From: Herbaspirillum rhizosphaerae
Lineage (GTDB): Bacteria > Pseudomonadota > Gammaproteobacteria > Burkholderiales > Burkholderiaceae_D
Direction of reading: 5' to 3'
DNA: 64,000 nt
Assembly (NCBI RefSeq): GCF_001189965.1
Contig: NZ_LFLU01000001.1
Coordinates: 124,001 to 188,000 of the forward strand
The notes beneath the pieces were generated by a model. That model was not told the origin of the DNA and made no database searches. It saw nothing but the letters and a program-made list of their open reading frames with translations. How positions within the stretch are numbered: position 1 is the stretch's first letter; each line of letters starts with the position of its first letter. The translations under genes and the position numbers were made by a program. Positions 56,993 to 64,000 of the stretch are shown here, one piece after another.

Positions 56993-57768
56993 GCGCCGAT
57001 ACGCATTCTGCCCCGCACTCCGCACCTGACGCGTCGTTCGCAGGCGAACCCGCCGCACATGCCGCCCCTGCCGCCCCTGCCGCCGATCCCGTGATGAGCA
57101 GCGCCATTTCCTCCGGCCTTCGCCCCTGCCATCATTGCGGCACCGTCTGGGAAGATGCCCGCGATGACGCCCGTTGCGAGGTCTGCAACAGCCCGCTGCA
57201 TGTGCGCAAGATCGACAGCCTGAATCGCACCTGGGCCTTTCTGATCGCGGCCTGCATCATGTACATTCCGGCCAACCTGATGCCGGTGATGACCACCACG
57301 ACCCTGCTGGACGAGCAGCAGGATACGATCATGAGCGGCATCATCTACTTCTGGGTCGACGGATCCTGGGAGCTGGCGATTGTGGTCTTTATCGCCAGCT
57401 TCCTGGTGCCGCTGTTCAAACTGGTGTCGCTGATCATCCTGACGGTCAGTGCGCGCCGGCGCAGCAGCTGGCAGCGCCTGCAGCGCGCCAAGCTGTATCG
57501 CGTCGTCGAGTCGATCGGACGGTGGTCGATGCTGGATGTCTTTGTCGTATCGCTGCTGACCGGACTGGTGCAGATCGAAGGCTTCGCCAAGATCACGGCG
57601 GGCGTCGGTGTGGCGGCGTTCGGCTCGGTGGTGGTGCTGACCATGCTGGCGTCCCTGAGCTTCGATCCGCGCCTGATCTGGGATCGGGACGAACCGGATT
57701 CCGATGAGAACATACCGTCGTCGCACCATGCCGACCCGCAAGAGCAACAAAAAAAGGATAGTGAATGA
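56989..57768 (+). CDS. pqiA: Paraquat-inducible protein A-like membrane protein, second half
   Basis: A 259-aa protein with a ~45-residue Ala/Pro/His-rich N-terminal tail, then the zinc-ribbon Cys pairs CHHC and CEVC and a single PqiA membrane domain (FLIAACIMYIPANLMPVMTTTTL, then three more segments). Its start overlaps the first pqiA by 4 bases and its end overlaps pqiB by 4, so translation is coupled. It corresponds to the second domain of E. coli PqiA, by position in the pair. Confidence 0.92.
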   Translation: MSADTHSAPHSAPDASFAGEPAAHAAPAAPAADPVMSSAISSGLRPCHHCGTVWEDARDDARCEVCNSPLHVRKIDSLNRTWAFLIAACIMYIPANLMPVMTTTTLLDEQQDTIMSGIIYFWVDGSWELAIVVFIASFLVPLFKLVSLIILTVSARRRSSWQRLQRAKLYRVVESIGRWSMLDVFVVSLLTGLVQIEGFAKITAGVGVAAFGSVVVLTMLASLSFDPRLIWDRDEPDSDENIPSSHHADPQEQQKKDSE

Positions 57769-59387
57769 CTGAACAAACGACGCCCTCGCATCATTTGCCG
57801 GAGCCCAAGCGCACCCGGCAGCGCAACTGGCTGCCGTCGCTGGTGTGGCTGATTCCCATCGTCGCCGCCATCGTCGGCCTGACGCTGGTCACCAAGATAC
57901 TGATTGAACGCGGACCGGTCATCACCATCAGCTTCGCATCTGCCGAAGGCCTGGAAGCCGGCAAGACCAAGGTCAAATACAAGGATGTCGATATCGGCCA
58001 GGTGCAATCGATCACCCTGAGCAAGGACCGTTCGCACGTGGTGACCACGGTGCAATTGACGAAGGAAGCGGAAAGCTTCACTGCCGACGACACGCGTTTC
58101 TGGGTGGTGCGTCCGCGCGTGGCGGCATCCGGCATCTCCGGCCTGAACACGCTGCTGTCCGGTGCGTATATCGGCGCCGATGCAGGCAAGTCGGAAGAGA
58201 CCAAGAAAGAATTCGCCGGCCTGGAGCAGCCACCCATCATTACCCGCGACACCTCCGGCAAACAATTCGTGCTGCATGCCGCCGATCTCGGTTCAGTGGA
58301 CATCGGCTCGCCCGTGTTTTATCGCCGCATCAAGGTCGGCCAGGTTGCTGCCTACGATCTCGATCAGGACGGCAAGGGCGTGACGCTGCGCATTTTCGTG
58401 AATGCGCCTTACGACAAATTCGTCGGCATCAACTCGCGCTTCTGGCACGCCAGCGGCTTCGACATGCAGATCAATGCCAGCGGTTTCAAGCTGCACACGC
58501 AATCGCTGGCGACGGTCGTGCTGGGCGGCATCGCCTTCAAGTCGATGGATGACTTCGATACCAACGCCGCCGCCAAGGAAAACACCAGTTTCCGTCTCGC
58601 CGAGGACGAAGCCGCCGCCATCAAGGAGCCGGACGGCCGCTCGCAAACCGTGCTGATGTATTTCAACCAGTCGCTGCGCGGTCTGGAACCGGGGGCTGCC
58701 GTGGACTTCCGCGGCGTGGTGCTGGGCGAAGTCAAGTCGATCGGCATCGAATACGACGACAAGACGCGCCAGTTCCTGATGCCGGTGGTGGTGACCCTGT
58801 ATCCGGATCGCCTCGGCCGCAAGTTCAATGAACAGCAGGAATCGCGCTATACGCCGCGTCAGCGTCTGCGCTATCTGGTTTCGCGCGGCCTGCGCGCACA
58901 ACTGCGCAGCGGCAGCTTGCTCACCGGCCAGGTTTATGTGGCGCTGGACTTGTTCCCGAATGCGGAACCGGCGCAGATCGATATCGAGAAAACGCCGCTG
59001 GTCTTCCCGACGATTCCGAACAGCCTCGACGAGATCCAGAACCAGATCGGCGACATTACGCGCAAGCTGAGCAAGGTGCCGTTCGACAAGATCGGCGACG
59101 ATCTGCGCAAGACACTGGCCACGCTCAATCGCACGCTGACCGGCGCCGAGCAGACCATGAACAAGATCAACAACGACGTAGCGCCGGAAATCACCGCCGC
59201 CATGCGCGATGCGCGCAAGACGCTCAGTGCCGCCGAACGGACCTTGTCCGAAGATGCGCCGCTGCAGCAGGACGTGCGCCAAACCATGCAGGAACTGTCG
59301 CGCGCGGCGGCGTCCATCAGGGTCTTGACCGATTATTTGCAGCAACATCCGGAATCGCTGATTCGCGGCAAGCAGGAGGATAAATAA
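57765..59387 (+). CDS. pqiB: Intermembrane transport protein PqiB (MCE domains)
   Basis: A 540-aa periplasm-spanning MCE protein. One transmembrane segment (about residues 24-44, LPSLVWLIPIVAAIVGLTLVT) is followed by three MlaD/MCE repeats, the first at ITISFASAEGLEAGKTKVKYKDVDIG, and a long C-terminal helical part with the coiled-coil needle. Family knowledge: PqiB hexamers form a tunnel between inner and outer membrane. It overlaps pqiA upstream and its last base is shared with the pqiC start. Confidence 0.96.
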   Translation: MTEQTTPSHHLPEPKRTRQRNWLPSLVWLIPIVAAIVGLTLVTKILIERGPVITISFASAEGLEAGKTKVKYKDVDIGQVQSITLSKDRSHVVTTVQLTKEAESFTADDTRFWVVRPRVAASGISGLNTLLSGAYIGADAGKSEETKKEFAGLEQPPIITRDTSGKQFVLHAADLGSVDIGSPVFYRRIKVGQVAAYDLDQDGKGVTLRIFVNAPYDKFVGINSRFWHASGFDMQINASGFKLHTQSLATVVLGGIAFKSMDDFDTNAAAKENTSFRLAEDEAAAIKEPDGRSQTVLMYFNQSLRGLEPGAAVDFRGVVLGEVKSIGIEYDDKTRQFLMPVVVTLYPDRLGRKFNEQQESRYTPRQRLRYLVSRGLRAQLRSGSLLTGQVYVALDLFPNAEPAQIDIEKTPLVFPTIPNSLDEIQNQIGDITRKLSKVPFDKIGDDLRKTLATLNRTLTGAEQTMNKINNDVAPEITAAMRDARKTLSAAERTLSEDAPLQQDVRQTMQELSRAAASIRVLTDYLQQHPESLIRGKQEDK

Positions 59388-60034
59388 TGCAGCGCAGATT
59401 GACATTGGTTTCGGCGGCGATGCTGGCGGCGGCGTCGGTATTCACGTTGGCGGCATGCTCGACGACACCGACGCGTTTCTACACCCTGGCTGCCGCCGGT
59501 GCATCAGGCACTTCGGCGGCGACGACCAAGGCATCCGCCGCTGCGCCGGCAACCGGCCAGACCTTCATCGAAGTCTTGCCCGTGAGTGTGCCCGAGCGTC
59601 TGGCGCGGCCGCAGATCGTGGTGCGCACGGACGATACGCGGGTCGACATCCTGGAACAGGATCGCTGGTCGGCACCGTTCAACAATGAATTGCGCGATGC
59701 ACTGGCCAGCGGCGTCGCCAATCGTCTCGGCGCCGTCGACGTGACGCGCGGCGGACGTCCGGCGAATCAGCTGGTCTATCGCATCGTGGTCGAATTGCGT
59801 CAGCTCGATGCCGTCAAGGGCGGCAAGGTGGATGCTTCCTTCGGCTGGACCGTCACGCGCAGCGACAACAACACCAGCACGGTGTGTCGTCTGGCAGTCG
59901 TGGAGCCGGTCGGCGGCATCGGTATCGATGGCGTGGTGCAAGGCATGCAGCGCGCGGTCGCCAACGCGGCGGATGCCATCTCCGCCGACGTGACGGCTTT
60001 GCGGGCAGGGAAGGGCGGCGCCTGCAGCAGTTGA
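59387..60034 (+). CDS. pqiC: Outer-membrane lipoprotein PqiC
   Basis: A 215-aa lipoprotein with lipobox LAAC and lipidated Cys24. The mature part has the ABC-type transport auxiliary fold (TRFYTLAA start and the block IEVLPVSVPERLARPQIVVRTDDTRVDILEQ, broken here by length). It docks the PqiB tunnel at the outer membrane. The start overlaps the pqiB stop by one base. Last gene of the pqi operon; a terminator follows. Confidence 0.94.
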   Translation: MQRRLTLVSAAMLAAASVFTLAACSTTPTRFYTLAAAGASGTSAATTKASAAAPATGQTFIEVLPVSVPERLARPQIVVRTDDTRVDILEQDRWSAPFNNELRDALASGVANRLGAVDVTRGGRPANQLVYRIVVELRQLDAVKGGKVDASFGWTVTRSDNNTSTVCRLAVVEPVGGIGIDGVVQGMQRAVANAADAISADVTALRAGKGGACSS

Positions 60035-60065
60035 GTAACGCGCACAAAACCGCCACGCCAATGAC

Positions 60066-60096
60066 AAAGGCCGCTTCAATGAAGCGGCCTTTTGTT
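60066..60096. terminator. Terminator after pqiC (also 3' of rhlE)
   Basis: AAGGCCGCTTC pairs with GAAGCGGCCTT around a 3-base loop, followed by TT and a broken T-tract on plus. A weaker T-run follows on minus. Confidence 0.75.
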
Positions 60097-60119
60097 TTGT
60101 GGCTTGTCTGCTTGCTGCA

Positions 60120-60144
60120 GCGATCACCGTTGGACGGTGATCGC
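60120..60144. repeat. 11-bp perfect inverted repeat near the 3' end of rhlE
   Basis: GCGATCACCGT and ACGGTGATCGC separated by TGG, 27 bases beyond the rhlE stop. No T-tract on either strand. It could be a 3' stability hairpin or a member of a REP-like family. Confidence 0.6.
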
Positions 60145-60171
60145 CGGTACAGCATGCAGTGTCAATGCAGA

Positions 60172-61611
60172 TTAACGATCGCCGTAAGAGCGACGTGCGC
60201 CGCCGTCGGCACGGGCGCCACCGCCCTTGTAACCGCCGCCGCCTTCTTTGCGCGGACCGCCGGCGCCTGCCGGTTTGCCGCCGAAGCTGCGACCGCCGCC
60301 GTTGCCGTTACCATTGCCGCTGCCCGAACGTGGTGGGCCGCTGCGGTTGTCGCCTGGACGCCAGCCGCCTGGTTTGCGCGCGCTGCGTGCAGGCGCGGCT
60401 GTCTTCTTCGGCTCGTAGCCTTCGACGACATCAACCGGAATCGGTTGCTTGGTGAAGCGTTCGATACGTTTGACGTGCATACCTTCTGCGTGATTGACCA
60501 GCGAGACGGCAACGCCGTTACGGCCGGCGCGACCGGTACGGCCGATGCGGTGAACGTAGTCTTCCGGGAATTTCGGCAGATCGTAGTTGAACACGTGGGT
60601 GATGCCCGGCACGTCGATACCGCGGGCGGCGACGTCGGTAGCCACCAGCACGCGGACCTGGCCGCGGCGCATGCCGTCCAGAGTGCGGTTGCGCGCGCCC
60701 TGATGCATGTCGCCATGCAAAGCAGCGGCAGCGAAGCCGGCGATGTTCAGACGGTCGGCGATGGTGTCGGCGTCACGCTTGGTGGCGGTGAACACAACAG
60801 CCTGATCCATGGTCACGTCGCGCAGCAGGAAGTCCAGCAGGCGATTCTTGTGCGACAGATCGTCGACGAAGTGCACGCGCTGAGCGATGTTTTCATGCTT
60901 GGTGGCGGAACCGGCGATCTGGATGATCTGCGGTGCATTGGTGATGCGCTTGGCCATGTTGCCGACGACGCCATCCAGCGTTGCCGAGAACAGCATGGTC
61001 TGGCGGGTTGCCGGCGTTGCCGCAACGATCTTTTCGATGTCTTCGATGAAGCCCATGTCCAGCATGCGGTCGGCTTCGTCCAGCACCAGGATTTCCAGTT
61101 CGGAGAAATCGATCTTGCCCGAATCCATATGGTCGATCAGACGGCCAGGTGTCGCCACCAGGATTTCAGGATTGCGCGACAGCAATTGCATCTGCTTCGG
61201 ATAAGGCATGCCGCCCAGGATGGACACGGCCTTCAGGCGACGCATGTGAGCGCAGTACTTGTCGGTTGCGGTAGTCACTTGCAGGGCCAGTTCGCGTGTC
61301 GGCGTCAGCACCAGCATCTTTGGCTGTGCAGGACGGAAACGTGGACGGTCGCCGCGCGCCTTGGCGGCTTGCGCTTCCTGGTTTGGCGTCTTCGCGCCGG
61401 GAGCGGCAGGCGGCATGGAGGCGAATTTGTGCAGCGACGGCAGCATGAATGCTGCAGTCTTGCCGGAGCCTGTCTGCGACGATACCAGCAGATCCTTGCC
61501 GGCGATGGCGGCAGGGATAGCTTGTTCCTGGACCGGAGTCGGCGCGGTGTAGCCGGAGTCGGTCAAGGCTTTGATAATCGATGGGTGCAGGCCTAGTGTT
61601 TCAAAAGTCAT
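60172..61611 (-). CDS. rhlE: DEAD-box ATP-dependent RNA helicase, RhlE type
   Basis: A 479-aa RNA helicase. The Q-motif region is in the first 30 residues. Motif I is SSQTGSGKT (44-52), II is VLDEADRMLD, III is FSAT, and VI is HRIGRTGRAGR. A C-terminal Gly/Arg/Asn-rich tail of ~50 residues (GNGNGNGGGRSFGG and similar) is typical of RNA-binding extensions. It remodels rRNA or mRNA structure, often at low temperature. The ATG at 61611 starts MTFETLGLHP; a long non-coding 5' region lies upstream. Confidence 0.95.
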   Translation of the reverse strand: MTFETLGLHPSIIKALTDSGYTAPTPVQEQAIPAAIAGKDLLVSSQTGSGKTAAFMLPSLHKFASMPPAAPGAKTPNQEAQAAKARGDRPRFRPAQPKMLVLTPTRELALQVTTATDKYCAHMRRLKAVSILGGMPYPKQMQLLSRNPEILVATPGRLIDHMDSGKIDFSELEILVLDEADRMLDMGFIEDIEKIVAATPATRQTMLFSATLDGVVGNMAKRITNAPQIIQIAGSATKHENIAQRVHFVDDLSHKNRLLDFLLRDVTMDQAVVFTATKRDADTIADRLNIAGFAAAALHGDMHQGARNRTLDGMRRGQVRVLVATDVAARGIDVPGITHVFNYDLPKFPEDYVHRIGRTGRAGRNGVAVSLVNHAEGMHVKRIERFTKQPIPVDVVEGYEPKKTAAPARSARKPGGWRPGDNRSGPPRSGSGNGNGNGGGRSFGGKPAGAGGPRKEGGGGYKGGGARADGGARRSYGDR

Positions 61612-61923
61612 GTTTTCTTTCGTTTTATGTATGAGCGCCAGACAAATGCAATGCAGCGCAAGCTTACGGCCGACGAATCGGACGCAACGAGCGCACAACA
61701 AATGCGGTGAACGCAAAAAAGCAACGCCAACCAACGAAATGACTATGAAAAACAAAGAAATTTCGGCACAAAAGCTTTGCGCCGGGACGGTGTCGCTTAA
61801 AAACTAAGGACACTCAAGGCGGGAGGGCTTTTACTACGTACTGTCGACTGTCTAGCGCGACAGTTAGGGCTTGCGAAGCTGCTAAGCGACCTGATTGCCA
61901 TGGTGGCGGCAGCCGGATCACGT

Positions 61924-61950
61924 TTTGTACATTGTATTGCAATGCACAAA
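61924..61950. promoter_or_regulatory. Near-palindrome over the putative rhlE promoter
   Basis: TTTGTACATTG (61924-61934) and CAATGCACAAA (61940-61950) are inverted repeats with one mismatch and five bases between. It covers the likely -10 hexamer TACAAT on minus, so a repressor operator is plausible. A start here gives rhlE a ~310-base leader. Confidence 0.5.
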
Positions 61951-61981
61951 GCGAATCATACAGGAAAATGTCGAAGTTAGC

Positions 61982-62022
61982 ACTAGGGCTTATTCGGAGA
62001 TTTACTTCGAACAGGCCCTAGT
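61982..62022. repeat. 8-bp inverted repeat after fabI
   Basis: ACTAGGGC (61982-61989) and GCCCTAGT (62015-62022) pair around a 25-base loop, 12 bases past the fabI stop. No T-tract follows on minus; a processing or termination role is possible. Confidence 0.4.
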
Positions 62023-62033
62023 CTTCGTTCGTC

Positions 62034-62816
62034 TTACTCAGAAATCCCGCCGACAACACGCGAGAAGCCGCCATCCACATAGGTGATCTCACCGGTGATG
62101 CCGCCGGCCAGGTCCGACAGCAGGAAGGCCGACGCATTGCCCACGTCTTCAATCGTTACGTTGCGGCGCAGCGGGGCGTGGTCGGAGACAAAACCGAGGA
62201 TCTTGCCGAAGCCCTTGATGCCGCTGGCAGCCAGCGTCTTGATCGGACCTGCCGACACGCCGTTGACGCGTACGCCCTTGGGACCCAGGGATTCCGCCAG
62301 GTAACGTACGCTGGCTTCCAGCGACGCCTTGGCCAGGCCCATGGTGTTGTAGTTCGGCACCACGCGCTCGGAGCCGAGGTAGGTCAGGGTCAGCAGCGCC
62401 GAGTTCGGACGCAGCATCGGCAGCGCCGCCTTGGCCATTGCCGGGAAGCTATAGGCCGAGATGTCGTGCGCGATCTTGAAGCCTTCGCGCGAGAAGCCTT
62501 CCAGGAAGTCGCCGGCAATCGCTTCGTTCGGCGCAAAGCCGATGGCGTGCACCAGGCCGTCCAACTGATCCCAGGATTTGCCCAGATCTGCAAACAAGGC
62601 ATTGATCTGCTCGTCGCTGCCGACGTCGCAATCGAAAATCAGCTTGCTGTCGAATTCTTCGGCGAACTTGGTGATACGGTCCTTGAAACGCTCGCCGACA
62701 TAGGTGAACGCCAGTTCCGCGCCTTCGCGCTTGCACGCCGTGGCGATGCCGTAAGCGATGGAACGATTGGATAACAGACCTGTGATCAGGATTTTCTTGC
62801 CTTGCAAAAATGCCAT
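62034..62816 (-). CDS. fabI: Enoyl-ACP reductase (NADH) FabI
   Basis: Last reductive step of fatty-acid elongation. The product is 260 aa with N-terminal [23 protein letters not shown], and the catalytic residues Y146, Y156 and K163 fall exactly at the E. coli positions (in [19 protein letters not shown]). It is the usual target of triclosan. The ATG at 62816 starts the conserved protein; an earlier in-frame codon adds 11 unconserved residues. It diverges from the yejA-type gene. Confidence 0.97.
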   Translation of the reverse strand: MAFLQGKKILITGLLSNRSIAYGIATACKREGAELAFTYVGERFKDRITKFAEEFDSKLIFDCDVGSDEQINALFADLGKSWDQLDGLVHAIGFAPNEAIAGDFLEGFSREGFKIAHDISAYSFPAMAKAALPMLRPNSALLTLTYLGSERVVPNYNTMGLAKASLEASVRYLAESLGPKGVRVNGVSAGPIKTLAASGIKGFGKILGFVSDHAPLRRNVTIEDVGNASAFLLSDLAGGITGEITYVDGGFSRVVGGISE

Positions 62817-63119
62817 GTTGACTCCGAGTGATCGCCGCGACGACGCCAAAAACGGTATCGGCCGGGACGAAATAAGGGGATTTCTATTCGATGCAGTATA
62901 TTTGCGTCTGAACTGGGCAAGATTGTAGGGGCTTGCAGCGATGGGGGCAACCGATGGGGCGATTTTTCGCGGTCTGAAGACGAGGCCGGGACTTCTTGCC
63001 GGCTTGTCATGCAGTCATCGCCGGCAATGCCGCCAAGCGCCATTGGGTAGAATAGGCATCAATTTTGCATCTCAACAACTTTGCAGGAATTTCACGGGAA
63101 TCCGACTTCGACAGGACGC
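62817..63119. other. Divergent intergenic region fabI / yejA-type gene
   Basis: About 300 bases. A plus-strand TAGAAT at 63048-63053 may be the -10 for the yejA-type gene, and a minus-strand TATACT near 62898 may serve fabI. No -35 of note; no other feature seen. Confidence 0.35.
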
Positions 63120-64000
63120 ATGCGCAAATTCATTCTTACTTCCTTGCTGCTGGGCATGCTCAGTCATCTCAGCCCCGCCAATGCGGAACACGCCTTCTCG
63201 CTGTACGACACGCCCAAATATCCCGCCGGTTTCACCCATTTCGACTACGTCAATCCCGACGCGCCCAAGCGCGGCACCTTGTATCTGGCCAATCCGGACC
63301 GGCGCACGAGTTTTGACAAATTCAATCCGTTTTCTCTGAAAGGCGTTTCTGCTGCCGGGGTCGACAGCTTGATGTTCGAAACGCTGGCGATCAGTTCGCA
63401 GGATGAAATCACCACCATCTACGGCCTGCTCGCTGACGACATGCAACTGTCGTCCGACAGAATGTCCATGACATTTCATCTCAATCCCAAGGCGCGCTTC
63501 AACAACGGCGATCCGGTTACCGCGGCAGACGTAAAGTATTCTTTCGATACACTCGTCAGCAAAGGCGCGCCGCAATACAAATCCTACTTCGCCGATATCA
63601 AGCAGTGCGTCGTCCTCGATGTGCAAACAGTGCGTTTCGATTTCAAGACCAACAATCATGAGCTGCCTTTGATCGTTGGCAGCGTTCCGATTTTCTCCAG
63701 GAAATGGGCTGCGGGAACATCGTTCGACAACATTCAACTGACGCCTCCGATTGCCAGCGGACCCTATGCCATCGACAGCTACGACGTCGGCCGCAATATT
63801 ACCTACAAACGTCGCAGCGATTATTGGGGTACGGATGTGCCGGTGCGCAAAGGCACGTTCAATTTCGAGAACATCGTCTATCGGTTTTACAAGGACGATG
63901 TGGCCCGACTGGAAGCGTTCAAAGCGGGTGAGTTTGACGTCGTCGTCGAGTACAGCGCAAAAAATTGGGTGCGTGCATACAACGGTCCCAAATTCACCAG
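63120..64000 (+). CDS. Extracellular solute-binding protein family 5 (YejA-like), N-terminal part
   Basis: The first ~293 residues are visible; the gene runs past the window edge. A signal peptide (residues 1-22, ending PANA) is followed by YejA-like HAFSLYDTPKYPAGFTHFDYVNPDAPKRGTLYL and the family-5 core LSSDRMSMTFHLNPKARFNNGDPVTAADVKYSFDTL. YejA is the binding protein of the YejABEF importer for short peptides (microcin C uptake in E. coli). The yejBEF genes would be downstream. The ATG is GC-rich-spaced from AGGA. Confidence 0.9.
   Translation, partial: MRKFILTSLLLGMLSHLSPANAEHAFSLYDTPKYPAGFTHFDYVNPDAPKRGTLYLANPDRRTSFDKFNPFSLKGVSAAGVDSLMFETLAISSQDEITTIYGLLADDMQLSSDRMSMTFHLNPKARFNNGDPVTAADVKYSFDTLVSKGAPQYKSYFADIKQCVVLDVQTVRFDFKTNNHELPLIVGSVPIFSRKWAAGTSFDNIQLTPPIASGPYAIDSYDVGRNITYKRRSDYWGTDVPVRKGTFNFENIVYRFYKDDVARLEAFKAGEFDVVVEYSAKNWVRAYNGPKFT

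Larger units (their letters stand above)
61612..62033. other. Intergenic region upstream of rhlE (fabI 3' side)
   Basis: About 420 bases. It holds a minus-strand TACAAT at 61936-61931 within a near-palindrome (61924-61950), an ACTGTCG/CGACAGT hairpin at 61841-61865, and an ACTAGGGC/GCCCTAGT inverted repeat at 61982-62022 just beyond the fabI stop. I see no credible gene. Confidence 0.5.

Overview
The window looks like a chromosomal segment of a high-GC betaproteobacterium of the family Oxalobacteraceae, most likely Herbaspirillum or a close relative. This is inferred from the gene content and order (ribF-ileS, yhdP-nitrilase-tldD, argF-argG, fabI beside a yejA-type gene), the protein sequences and the codon bias. 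I see no rRNA or tRNA gene, no CRISPR array, no insertion sequence and no prophage. Most of the window is housekeeping DNA, with one dedicated nitrogen-scavenging locus and several cis-regulatory leaders.

Region 1-2.4 kb holds ileS (cut by the window edge), ribF and a GNAT acetyltransferase. Region 2.4-14.6 kb is a block of twelve genes on the minus strand. In transcription order they are an AtzF-type allophanate hydrolase, a NitT/TauT-type ABC importer (binding protein, permease, ATPase), a BMP/nucleoside-type ABC importer (binding protein, two permeases, double ATPase) with a biuret-hydrolase-like cysteine hydrolase inside it, a second paralogous cysteine hydrolase (candidate triuret hydrolase), an AtzH-like protein and a GntR/FadR regulator. 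Read together, this is a pathway from triuret and/or biuret through allophanate to ammonia and CO2 with its own uptake systems. A very good sigma-54 (-24/-12) promoter lies directly upstream of the allophanate hydrolase gene, which fits nitrogen control.

Region 14.9-31.5 kb carries yidB, rsmE, tkt-GNAT-gap, a small lipoprotein, a methyltransferase, glnE, and the yhdP-nitrilase-tldD run. Region 31.6-37.4 kb carries aroG, yajQ, murB, ppnP, argG and argF. aroG is preceded by a short ORF packed with Phe and Tyr codons and by a terminator/antiterminator arrangement: a classical attenuator. Region 37.7-49.5 kb carries a Fur-box-controlled TonB receptor, rsgA, phhB, an M48 protease, orn, a TSUP permease, a SEC-C protein, srkA, tag, an aldehyde dehydrogenase and an old-yellow-enzyme family gene.

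Region 49.6-64 kb carries an MsbA-like exporter, an ergothioneine pair egtD-egtB, leuA, a four-gene pqiAABC operon, rhlE, fabI and the start of a yejA-type peptide-binding protein. The 5' region of leuA contains two successive Leu-rich short ORFs that resemble each other, with many rare CTA codons and a consensus-like promoter directly in front of the first. The most interesting material for follow-up is the triuret/biuret locus with its sigma-54 promoter, the double leuA leader, the aroG Phe/Tyr attenuator, and a near-palindrome at the rhlE promoter.
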